DNA of 64,000 bases from Spirodela intermedia (Eukaryota > Streptophyta > Magnoliopsida > Alismatales > Araceae), in assembly GCA_902729315.2 (NCBI GenBank), contig LR746269.1:8158231-8222230 (forward strand). The letters run 5' to 3'. Shown one piece after another: positions 23,872 through 34,900 of this stretch. A model generated the notes under the pieces. The model searched no databases. It was not told the origin of the DNA and saw only the letters and a program-made list of their open reading frames with translations. The translations under genes and the position numbers were made by a program. Position 1 is the first letter of the stretch; every line of letters begins with the position of its first letter.

Positions 23872-24630
23872 TGTCGTACTTTCCAAGCACGAGAGAATGT
23901 CACAAGAAAATGACAATGTCCTATATAGACATAGTATGTAGGGACACTATAGAGTGCACCAATGGCAAGGAGCACACAGGCAGCACTACACATGCAAGAG
24001 GCTCAGTACACACAGGTAGCACGTCACATGCAAACAGCACGACATGTATTGACAGCTCAACACATGCAAGTGGCAAGATGCAAGTGGCCAACATGGCATG
24101 CACAAGCGACAAAACATATGTAGGCAACATGGTGTGCAGAGGCAGCCTAGTGCACCCACACCACACAGCATGTACAAGAGGTTTAGTGTGCACAAGAGGC
24201 CTGACAGGTGCAACACACACAAGAGATGTAGTGCATGTGGGAGTCACAATGCATGCAAGAGGCACAGAACAGCCTAAGATGGAACCCAAGCACGGGACCA
24301 TAGGTGCGCAAGTGGGAGCAGGCGCACAACCATTCTTGCATGATGGTAAGAACACAGATCCGAGTGTGCCGGCAGGCGAGCCCAACAGTTGGCACAACAG
24401 GTGAAATGAGCCCAACAGATGACAAGAGCCACGAAATGCCACCCAACAGCTACCCAACGAGAGTGGCAACAGTCACCCCTCTAAAGGTAATGGCTGGGAG
24501 GAACCCTCATAATAGATAGAAAGGCCCAATCAACTGGTGGACGAAGATGCAGCTGACTCTTACATTCTATGAAAACCAGTTACCCACAAAAGAAAGGTTG
24601 ACTGGAGTGAGAGGAACTTCAACCCCTACA
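23872..24630 (+). repeat. Right LTR of the Ty3/Gypsy-type element
   Basis: It begins TGTCGTACTT and ends CCCCTACA, giving the usual TG...CA ends. It aligns with the left LTR along its length but keeps more CG dinucleotides (for example near 24290-24310 and 24360-24375). Open frames of up to about 180 codons on both strands of this LTR come from its short GCACA/CAAGAG repeat words and the lack of stops in them; they do not look like genes. Confidence 0.82.
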
Positions 24631-25363
24631 TCCTAGCCAGGGTGTAACACCATAGAGTTGATAAATGTTTGACATTCCATCTGTTCTACAACCCTAAAAG
24701 TTAACGATAGAAAATGTTGCCAATTAGGGAAAGATAGCACACACTAACTATAATCAATTGACCCTTGTGCAACTGAAAAAAGTTAAAAACATAGAAGCAT
24801 AGCCTTCTTAAAACCATACCAAATATCTCTGAGGTTGTTGCTGATTTTTTCAAGGCCCATACTAGATTTGAAGGAACCATTCTTTTGCCAAAAAAACATT
24901 TTGGGTGAGACATTGAGCATCTTTCAATGTTGTCTTTTAAGGAACATTAGTCTTGTGCTCTCATGCCATCTGTTCATAATGCAACATCTCTAATGGAAAA
25001 GAGAATTAGCACCATACTAACTTTTCATTAGGTCACAAACCTTTAACAACCCTCTACTGAAAATCATTAACCCAATGAAGCTAATTGACCCAAAAATCAT
25101 TCGTGCTTCCAAACTGGGATAAGGGAACAATCACAAATTAAAGGCTCAGAGAACAAACGTTACAAAACAAAGAAGAAAGCATACAGCTCATGCCAGTTAA
25201 ATCGTACAGTAAGAACCATGGTTCTCTATTTCCCAAGCAATTCCCCAAACACGCACAAACTTGCAAGAGTTGCTAAGCTTAACCTTGACCTGTACACAAG
25301 CAAACAATTAAATAATGATATGTTCTGCGGTGTTTCACGACTTGTCCTTGATCATAAGCAACG
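24631..25363. other. Intergenic DNA between the retrotransposon and the glutathione peroxidase gene
   Basis: The part next to 25363 is the likely 3' untranslated region of the peroxidase (- strand). The rest has no recognisable gene or repeat. A possible right flank of the element starts at 24631. Confidence 0.6.
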
Positions 25364-28300
25364 CTAGGTCTCCCCCAAGGCCTTCTGAATGTCTTTCTGA
25401 AGTTTACAACAAAGGGTCATTAAGGAAGTGATAGGGGAACAAACAACTCAGAGAATGAAATAAATAGATATATATAATCAGACTAGCCCAATGTTTAGGT
25501 AGTTCATCATACATAAGAACTATAATGGGGTGTGGTTCTGACCTCTATGGACGAGGGTTCAGTTCTTGGACCATAACGACGGATGACAATGCCATCCTTG
25601 TCAACCAGGAACTTGGTGAAGTTCCACTTGATCCTAGATCCCATAAAACCAGTCTTGCTTGCTTTGAGAAATCTGTAGACTGGTGCTGTCTCCGGACCAT
25701 TCACTCGAACCTGTAAAAGACAGAAAACTAGCTAGAGTCATTGTTTAATCATTGTGGAAGAGCTTGCCCGAAATCTGATGGGTTGTACTGCAAGAATATA
25801 AATAGCATATGAACACGATTTAGAAGAGAAAACTAATTATTAGTTCAGATATAATAATAACTGCAGACAACTTTGGGAGTGCGACAATTTCTTCTGTTGC
25901 ATATGCATATGGAGTGAACCAGAAAATACAAGATTATTCAAGGGTTACCAAAGGATGAAGAGCAAGAAAGTTAGCAATCCAAATGCTACAAGAGATGAAT
26001 CAGGTGAATTGTCCACTCCATGCTTCTACACACGTGACAAATAGGGAATTTATTGTACAGAGGGAAGCGGCCAAAGAAGTATGGCCACCTTACAGCACGC
26101 TGGCTCCCATATCAGAAACCATAGCCACCGCAGACACAATAGGCAGGATAATTTTTTGATGTCGGATTTCGCATTTTTGAACGCAAGAAGGGCTAATAAA
26201 ATCAAATATGGGAGACCTTCAAGGTTTTTTCTCCTTGAGATGAGAAAAGGAAGAGGAGAAAAAAGGAGTAAGACGCAGACAGACTGAACTATCAACAGCT
26301 GACGAAGAATTCACATGTTACATTCTGGCCGCAGTCTCTAAATCACTATGTTTGACTGTTTCACATACATATACAAAGGAAGAAAAGAGGGGCAGATGCG
26401 GTGAGCAGGAAGCATCAACTGGTCACACTGCCTCGCATGGAAATATTTTCCTTTCTAGTGCAATGATGTTCCCCCCCACTCCTTTTTGCGTTATTCGTTC
26501 ACTAGTTGATAGTGGTGATGTGCAGGTGCTATATTGTACAACATGTTACAAAGTAATCATTTCTGCGTTCAGAACAATTAAAACTCTGATCTTCTTGTCA
26601 TCATTTTGACGCCAAAAGAAGAAAGCTTAAATTTTTAAAATAGAAATATTTTGTTTCAACAACTTCAACCGACAATGGATACGTTCCACGATATAAAAAG
26701 ATACATAAAAGGATAAAAATATCAAAGTACTCGAGCAATAAGAAAAGGATAAACCTCGAGATATCAATGATTAAGAGGGAGGTAGCATGATATCAATCAG
26801 TGGCTTAATGCCAAAAAACTCTGTCAAAGTGAAAGAAACAGCAAATTAACTAGGTGGGTTTCATGCACATATAAGCAAAACTCAAAATTCAGAAATTTGG
26901 GGTATGTTAAACTCCAAATTCATACCAAACGACATATATCATTGAGGTTTTCATGAATTCATTATATATCACTAAGTGGGTTTCATGCAGGTATAAGCAA
27001 ACACTTGACCCCGAGCTATGGTCAATTCTAAACAATGAGGCCTTCCTAAGCAACAAAAATATACGAAAAAGCTCTTTGGCGAATTCTATCCAACAAAAAA
27101 TTTCTGATGCAAAACCTAGGTACCTTTGAATAAGAGAATGCCCACCTAGAAGTTCAATGAGAATAGACGGTAGGAAGAGAAAATATTTTCTTGCCTGCAC
27201 TATTAAAATTACGAAACCGTCAAAATTCTAGCTTCTTCCATTAATGGCATACCTAAAATGAATGTTTTACTGCAGTCTCATGTTTGCACATGTCAACATG
27301 TTCAATCAATTGCAAATGAGATTAAAGGGAAAGTGGTTGAAACATTGGAGCAAACAAAGCTACAAATATAACAATACTGTAGGTAGGATTCCCATCTGGA
27401 AGAGTTTAAAAAAGTCTTAAATATACTTTCGGTTTTCGTTTCTTGCCATCCACTAAACAGAATAATCAGAACACTGTAACGTCACAATGATATACAGATT
27501 CAGAATGAAAATATCAAACGAGAGGGAAGCCTTGATGTGATCAATGTGTTATTGGACTTCATAAGAAGCATGTGCCTAGTAACCTGGAAAACTGGTTAAC
27601 AGAATTTTGAGGAAGTAATGAATTTTGAGGATGCTAAAGTCACATTTTTCTTTAATAATCTTTTGATGAGGTTTTTCTAAGCAATTCTACATTTTCAACC
27701 ACCATCAAACCAGGGAAAGAAACTGAGAGCAACTTTACCTTTTGAAATATAGGATACTCAGCTTTAAATCTCTCACATGCAAAACTTTCTGCCTGTTGGC
27801 TTGTTCCAGGTTCTTGATTCATGAATTGGTTACATGGGAAGGCCAAAATTTCGAAATCTGTGTACACACCCAACGAGACAAAACAAATAAAGATAAAAGG
27901 AAAGAAGAGTACATTAAAATTATGCCTTGCCAAATAAAACTATTACTAAATTCCAAGCAGTGTGGAATCGTTTGGGAAAACTTGATTGGTAAAATCCTAC
28001 TTTTTCCATGCGGCATAAGTTAGACATAAAAGAGAATAACGACATATTCCACAGTGAGTGAGAGATAAGGACCAAAAAACTTGAAGTAAAGATGCTCAAT
28101 TTTAGAAGTAAAAATTTGATCTGTTTGCATAGAAAATATTTCAAGGGATAGCTTATCTTTTCGAGAAAAAAAAAACTACTATAATGAAGAAAATACAATC
28201 TCTGAAATGGAAAATGTTAGCACAGACCTAAAATTTTTGCTAGGATAGAGAACAAGAAATATTGCATTCGGACCAAAATCAGAACTTGCACTGTTCCCTA

Positions 28301-30252
28301 CCCCTCCCACCTCTGAAATTAAGGTTCCTGCCACGAAATCACCTCCACTCCTTTAAATATTCAAAGACAAACTAAACATCTGAAGGAAAAAATTTATAGC
28401 CGTCCAGTTAATATTAATCTATGCGTTATAATTCCTTCAATAGAAGCAACAATACAGATCAAAACATTATTCTTCATTATGTGGTAGCAGAATTGAGAAG
28501 CATTAGCCATAATTGCACATTATCACAATGAGAATTCCACAACCTCCGGATAGTCCAGGTCCCAAAGTGACTATCTGACGATCAGTTCAGTTTTGAGACA
28601 CTGTGGATATGCTATGTCAGTGCTTGTCTATCTGAGCATTCCCTTATGTACATTTATAGCGTGAGAGTAGAATTTGGCTGTATTAGGTTGTATATGTGTT
28701 GCATTTGAGATGGAGATAAGGAGATACGGAAGAAGAAGAGAAAGGGTGACGTGTGCGGGATTCTAGACATGCTTTTATCCCTATGTAGTAGATGCTTGTT
28801 ATGCTCATGTGTAGATCTGTGTGGTGTGCATCTGATACGCTTATGTTTGGAGAAAAATAAAAGGGGGCGAAAAAAGCAGATACATCGAAAACCAGTAAGA
28901 GACAAAGACAGAGGATGAGAGCTAAGTTTTATCCATCTACTTGTAATTTTGTACATAACCGTCTGATATTGGATGCATTCAGCATTTACTCAATGCTTCA
29001 AAAAAAATTAAGATAGATATTAGTCTGAAGAAGAAGCTGAACAAACTGCCCAATGATTTAACCATCCCAAAATATGCGGAAGAAACCCATCATGTCTATA
29101 ATTCATCCTCCACAAGAATCTTCAAGAAATGTAAGTAGAACAGGAGCCTTTTCAAACAAAAATCGACGCACAGTTTACTCTAATGACACCAACGCGTTGC
29201 ATAGAAATAAGTCCTTGTCAAGTAATTGAAAGAAATAAAAATCTAAGAATGGAGAGGGGAGGCAATGAGAGAAAGACAAATAGGAACAGCTAACCTTTGC
29301 TCCTGTACTTGTTATAGAGTTCTGTCAACTGGGTGTAGTTGATGTTTGTAAGCGCACTGTTTGATCATCAACAAAAAAGCATAGAAGAAAAAGAATAAAA
29401 AAACCATCTTTCAGAGGAAAAGTAATGGTTTTCAGTTTTCTCTCTATCAGAAAAAACAGAAAATAAGTCAAATTATTGCTTCAAAAACAGAGAAGGCAGG
29501 TGTGATAATAAGAATACAAGACAATCAAAGGCATGACTGATCTGTACCATTTTGATGCAACATTTACGACGAGCAGAACCTTCCCTTTGTAGCTCCTGAG
29601 ATCGACCTCATTTCCATGGTTATTCTGATGATTACAGTTTGCAGTAATAAGTAACAAAACAGACTTCGTGAATCACAAGATGTATTAAAAAAAGGGCCCT
29701 CACGTCAGGGTTAAGAGGAATTTTTAAAGAACAGAGGATCTATGCCTTTCGGTACGAGATGAAACAAATTCCTTCTTTCTTTCTTTCTTCTTCTCTTTCT
29801 TTCCCCTCCGTTCTTGCCACGATAATTAGACAGTACTTGTGTGAGCTCCCCCACCATCTTGGACAGCAAAAAATATAGCAGAAAGAGACCAAGACCTTTC
29901 CTCTCGTCCCCTCCACCCCCCTCGTGGAAGTTCATCCCCTCCAACCACTTCCTCAACAACAACACTACATAATCGTCACAACAAAGAATGAGAGATGGAA
30001 CGAATCATCCACTCCGTCGGTAGTATCAGCCAGAACAAAGCAAGCCCTTCGCAACATCACCAGGTGTTTTGGCTAATCAAAAAGTTTCACTGAAACGTTG
30101 CTGACCCTGCTACTCGAACGGTCGGATCTAAAAAAGTAAATGGAAAACAAGTACGAGGAGAAGAAAAAGCATTTCTCGCGCCGTACCTTGACAGAGAACT
30201 CATGGATGGACTTCTCCTTGATCCCCACACTGGAAGACTGGGACGCCCCCAT
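25364..30252 (-). CDS. Plant glutathione peroxidase (thioredoxin-type), six exons
   Basis: Exons (-): 30252-30187, 29624-29548, 29356-29295, 27857-27739, 25710-25543, 25396-25364, giving 174 aa, the usual length for plant GPX. The enzyme reduces hydroperoxides; plant members use thioredoxin rather than glutathione. The peroxidatic Cys is C48 in NVASKCALTN, its codon split by intron 2. FPCNQF spans 76-80. The tetrad Gln is Q83 (NQEPG), and W137-N138 lie in KWNFTKFL. The resolving Cys is C96 in [11 protein letters not shown], exactly 48 residues after C48, as in characterised plant GPXs. The protein ends [13 protein letters not shown] start at MGASQSSS, the usual cytosolic GPX start; a longer in-frame start 17 codons upstream (MGHHEL) has no clear transit-peptide character, so a cytosolic or membrane-associated form is most likely. 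Intron 3 exceeds 1.4 kb and intron 4 is 2.0 kb. Which GPX paralogue this is I cannot say. Confidence 0.95.
26854..27001. repeat. Two copies of a 26-bp direct repeat in a GPX intron
   Basis: GTGGGTTTCATGCA followed by (C/G)(A/G)TATAAGCAAA occurs at 26854-26879 and 26976-27001, in the fourth intron of the peroxidase gene. Only two bases differ inside the core. The 122-bp spacing could be an old local duplication. Confidence 0.7.
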
Positions 30253-30673
30253 CTGCACCTCTCCACTCACAGTCTTGGCTTCCCTCAATTCGTGGTGCCC
30301 CAAGACGAGGCGGCGATGGAGAACAAACGCGCTGGACGCTCTAGCTTCACGCGGAGACGGGACGGCTCGACGTGACCTCCACGCTCCTCAGGTGCCGCTT
30401 CTCCTCCAAGCTTCCACGATGAACGTAGCGATTCTCTCTCTCCCTCTCCCTCTCCCTCTTTCTTCTCCTCTGTCCCTCTCCGTCTCTCTCTCTTTCTTTC
30501 TCCTCTCTGTCCCTCTCCCTCTCTGCAAAATTTGTGAGGGGATAGTGAATGAAGTGGGGCCCACAACGCGTTATTCAAAGTGGGCCCCGATCGGACTTCA
30601 TCCATTTAATCGCTTATTTTAGCGCTGAAATTTTAAGCCATGTGGAGACTCGGATGAACCATTTCCCCACTCT

Positions 30674-30681
30674 CTTTTATA
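30674..30681 (-). promoter_or_regulatory. Candidate TATA box of the glutathione peroxidase gene
   Basis: The - strand reads TATAAAAG inside the inner copy of the duplicated block. It predicts a transcription start near 30645 and a leader of nearly 400 bases rich in GA repeats. Motif and position only. Confidence 0.45.
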
Positions 30682-30756
30682 CGGAGAACGAGCATTTTCT
30701 CGAAGCGTCACCCAGGAATATGAACAATTAGATATATACACCTCTTATATATGAAA

Positions 30757-30762
<6 letters not shown>

Positions 30763-30802
<40 letters not shown>
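30763..30802. repeat. CT dinucleotide microsatellite
   Basis: About 20 CT units lie between the two copies of the promoter-like block upstream of the peroxidase gene. Confidence 0.95.
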
Positions 30803-30807
<5 letters not shown>

Positions 30808-31911
30808 CTCTCTCCTGTATCTGTCTCTGTCTCGCTCTCGCCAAGATTTAAGTGCGGATAGGATATTGAACGAAGTGGGGCCCACAATTTGCTCCAAATT
30901 GGAGCCCGCGCATAGGATAAAGTGGGGCCCACAATTTGCTCGAGATCAGAGTTCTCACCGATTTAATCGCCTTTTCAGCTCTGGGATTTTCCCGCCACGT
31001 GGAGACCTGGACGAACACCATTTCCCCACGCTCTTCATATACGGAGAGCGAGTATTTTCTCGAGGCCTCACCCTGGAATATGAACAATTAGATATATGAA
31101 TTTCAAAGGGTTGGACTATGACAATTATAGGAGAATGGGCCTACTCAAGGCTCGACTAGGCAAAGATTACGATGATGGTACCTAAACAGGGGTAGGTGAA
31201 GTATGAGAATCGAATCGAGGGCATAATCTTTTGCATTTCAGCGATCAATTTGCCGTATAAGGCAAAGATACTATAATCTTCTTACATTTATGAGCATATA
31301 ATACTATGAACAGCCCCCCCCCCTCTCTCTCTCTCTCTTCTACACGTTACGTCTTATGTTGTTTATAAGGGTTAACATTTGGTCAACCTTTATTCACGAA
31401 AGACCAGCATGTATTAGTTTAAACACTGAAGACTAGGGACCACCAAGTCAACTTATTGACCACTGCTTTACAGCCAGATAGACGTCACTGAAGCCACCTG
31501 GCCTGGGAACCTGTGAAAGTCAACCGGAGGGTGGTGGCTGGCCTGATTAATTGGTACAGTCAGCCCTGATTTCCATATTCCGCATCACTAAAAATAAATG
31601 GGCAAGATTGCAAGCCCATCAAGCAAGGCTGAATTTACCTAATTATTTCACTATTTGTTTCCCCCCAGCAAAAAGTGGAATAATTAAGGTTATATCCGAA
31701 ATATTCAAGAGAAATGCTAAATAAGGTACAGTCCATATATGTTGTCACTTGCCACACTGTCAAGCAGCTAGTATGTAATGGAAAACTTAGGGAGAGCAGT
31801 GGAAACTGAAGCCAGTTTCACAGGGAATACTAAGTATATCAAAAATATGCATTGCCTTGTTTGGATATTCAGGAGACTCAAGGGCGATTAATTCTCCAAG
31901 ACCTGAACAAA

Positions 31912-34900
31912 TTAGGAACTAGAGATCCATGAGAATAGGTCAACTAGTTTCTCTTCTCCGACTATGACACCCAGCTTTCTGGAGAACAAAGAGTCAACTA
32001 GGAGGGATCTGTCGGTGATTTGGTCTGTGGCATGGATCTGGATGTACTCATTGATGTTGTTGGCAGTGCCATCTAGCGGAATACGAGATACACAGAATTC
32101 GTCAGCATATCGAGAAGCATCAATGAGTACTTGATGATTTAAATATTAAAAATATCAAGAAGCATCAATGAGCACTTGATGATTTAAATATTAAAAATAT
32201 CAAGAAGCATTTGGCAAATTCATTGAAGATCATTCGAATTTTAATAATAGAAAAAAAGAAATGGCAAGGACAGTAGTATGTTCTTAACTAAAATATGTGT
32301 TGAAAAATCATCAGGAAGCAATGATGGTCTAAAACTGAGAAAAAAGAATAGAACAGATGAATGATCGCAGAACAATGCAGAGCGAATTGTATAGCTCATT
32401 AACTGGAGTTTGCTGGTGTCTGTCTAGAAAAGAGATTTTTATTTTGACCAGCGTCCAGTGTTCTTCTTAAACATAGTGGCAACGAGTGGGTAATTGGGCT
32501 AATTTCCCAGTTAAGTGCACAAGAACACGATGTAAGCAATGCCAAGATAGTGTAAAAATAAGCATCAAAAGTCATGAAAAAAAAATTAGGAGACTGATAC
32601 TGCACTTACTGAGGCTAAATACAGAATTTGAGCCCATGTTCTATGTAAAGAATTAATCAGACATAAATAAATAGGTTAAAAGGACTTGCATGGAGATTAG
32701 ATCCACCGGACCCAAATGATCATCTTGAAGGATCAAGCTTTCAACTAGAAAGTTTGCAAAGCCAAAGGTGATAGATTATATACTTGGACGATTGAATATT
32801 TTTTTCTTTTTCTTTGAATAGCTGCTATGTATTGCTATAGTTTGTGTTATTTTATCTTTCTTGGCACTTCACCTGATTTTATTGCCTACGCCATTCACTG
32901 ATGCCATTTACGTGAAATCATGGTTTAGTCAAAATTAAAAATTAAAAAAAAAGGACCAAAAATGATGATGTTAGCTTCCTTTCTGAGATGTATCTGAGAA
33001 ATAGTGATATACTGTGGATGAACGCACCTTCAGCTACAACGGGATCATAGTTGGGAGGCGGACAAAGCCAGTTTCCGGAAGGATCTTTCATGTGACTTCT
33101 ATCAGATGCAAAACTTTGTAGAAATATTGGAGCATGAATGACTCGGAAATATCTGCATGACAATAAATTAAAAGAATGAGAAGGGAAAAATAAGAAAAGA
33201 GAACAATTGATATATTAGTAACTGATGTCACTTGATATTCAGAAAATCCAAGGATCATTCCAATCATGCACCAATTTTATAAGAACAATTGAGAAAATAA
33301 ACCCCCTTAATATCTACTTAATAAACACCTTGGGAAAATTAGTAAGCCTTTATCGAGATCAATTATTCTGCACTCTTCAACAAAAGAATTTTATCAGATT
33401 TTTATAAATAAAATACCTTAAAATTCTCTTGTAATCGGCATATATACCTTTAAAATACATCGTATTTACACCATACGCTTGTAATTAACATTTTGGTTCC
33501 ATACACATGAATTTATATGATGCTGATCTATTTAAAACTTCATCTCAGCAAGAAAATGCTCTGTTGACATTATGTGATGACAGGGATAGAATTTATAAAA
33601 TGTAATCCCAATGAAAGATAAACGCCTGAAGGGGATGATAAGGACACAGTAAATTACGAGAGAAACTATTAAATTACGTTTTAGTTCTACATGTTCTGTC
33701 TTTTTCCCTTCATCTTTTCCCAAGATCTATACTCTACATTTTTAAATTTCAATACACAATGTGCTTCCTACCTGTCATATTCTCATGTAAGAAGAGCAAC
33801 AGGAAGAGCGGACGGAAACAATAAGCAGAAGAAAAACTAAGAAAGAAAGAAGGGGGAAAAAAAGGACATCAAATACGCCTGTGAGCTGACATCACTTATT
33901 GGTCCACTGAGGACAATAATCATTCCCAGAGCCACACAAACCACCGCTGACTCTCCTAGTAGCTATTGCGGTCCCTGATAGCTACCGCAACTAGATGCTG
34001 CCTACTGCTGACCCACCACAAATTCCCATTAAACTAATTTCACTTGGCCTTTCATTCATATCTATCTGTACATATAATATACAGATGTACTCGAACTTCC
34101 TAAGTATATTTCTTTCTTACTTTTCACACCTTTTTATCGACTAAGAAGGTACTATCACAAGAAGTCATTTCGTACAGCACAAATCACATGTGACTGGGCC
34201 AGATTCACAGGCAACCCGACCTTAGCCCTATCTGATTAGTGTGTGGGAACCGAGGTCATATAGATCAAATCTTCAGAGGTCTGGAACCCAAGTTGATTTG
34301 TCTGATCCACAGCCAGGCCACTGCTGGAAAAATCCAAGACATTGGCTGATTCATACAAATCAGCTTGAGTAAGACTTGTCGAATCAATAAACCACGAATT
34401 TGACAGAGGTCATGCCTTTAAAGATACTAATGAAATCAAACAACGAAAAGTGACAAGACTGAGGGAGCATCAGATAAACCAAACAGGGAGATGTTATTTT
34501 GGAGGCAGCAGCTTGAGCTTTTGGCATTTGAGATGTAGTGATCAAGCATGCATAATAGAACTCCAAAGCAAAGATGCATAACGAAAACTTACTAGCATAT
34601 GTGTTCAATAACGTCACCTGTCTAGCGTAAAAGAAGATGAGAGTAATGGCCGAATAGTTTCAGCCATGTAATCGCTGAGATCCAAGGGAAATGGTAGATT
34701 TGAATCCAAATCCCATACGACATGTTTAACACGGCCTTCCCCATCTCTTCTGGACTGAAATCATGTTTCAAGGGGCGTCCGTACGAAAAACAGTCAGTAC
34801 GTCATGTGGAGCAACATCAAACCTCATAAAAATTCAATAATGCACAAAAATTAAGAATCCTTCAAAGCCCAATTAGGTGAATTGAGGACGGCTTTTCACC

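Larger units (their letters stand above)
18647..24630 (+). mobile_element. Degenerate Ty3/Gypsy-type LTR retrotransposon
   Basis: Two diverged direct repeats, the LTRs at about 18647-19412 and 23872-24630, bracket about 4.46 kb. A primer-binding site lies a few bases inside the left LTR. Internal remnants are all on the + strand and ordered gag, protease, reverse transcriptase, RNase H, integrase, the Ty3/Gypsy order. Every domain is broken by stop codons and frameshifts, so the element cannot encode its own proteins. LTR divergence by eye is large (many transitions and several indels), meaning an old insertion. I find no matching target-site duplication outside the LTR ends, so boundaries are good to about 10 bases only. 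Confidence 0.88.
30525..31097 (-). promoter_or_regulatory. Duplicated promoter-like block upstream of the peroxidase gene
   Basis: A roughly 210-260-bp segment occurs twice in the same orientation, 30525-30738 and 30840-31097, separated by a CT-rich stretch. Shared blocks are GAA(T/C)GAAGTGGGGCCCACAA, TTTAATCGC, CACGTGGAGAC/CATGTGGAGAC, CATTTCCCCAC, TACGGAGA(A/G)CGAG, ATTTTCTCGA and TATGAACAATTAGATATAT. On the - strand the inner copy contains TATAAAAG (30674-30681), a good TATA box 420 bases upstream of the peroxidase start; in the outer copy this reads TATATGAAG. GGGCCCAC, the class I TCP-factor site (GGNCCCAC), occurs at 30557-30564, 30878-30885 and 30925-30932, and a reverse-type GTGGGCCCC at 30580-30588. 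Confidence 0.72.
30253..31911. other. Intergenic DNA upstream of the glutathione peroxidase and downstream of NTAQ1
   Basis: It holds the peroxidase leader, the duplicated promoter-like block (30525-30738 and 30840-31097), a CT microsatellite at 30763-30802 between the copies, and a C/CT run at about 31314-31339. From about 31100 to 31911 there is no recognisable gene; its right end should be the 3' untranslated region of NTAQ1. Reading frames at 30140-30622 and 30285-30605 come from CT/GA-rich leader sequence. Confidence 0.6.

Noticed and set aside
23862-24469. 180-codon open frames on both strands
   Set aside because: They lie inside the right LTR; the Cys/Thr/His-rich translation reflects GCACA-type repeat words.
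18706-24635. A perfect TCCTA target-site duplication (18706-18710 and 24631-24635) around the retrotransposon
   Set aside because: The homology between the two LTRs continues about 60 bases to the left of 18706 (GTCCTAT itself aligns inside both LTRs), so the left TCCTA is LTR sequence and the match is accidental.
30140-30622. A 160-codon + strand gene
   Set aside because: It is antisense to the first peroxidase exon and continues into CT-rich repeats.
31140-31220. A tRNA-like B-box word (GAATCGAATC)
   Set aside because: No paired acceptor stem, A box or anticodon loop can be folded around it.
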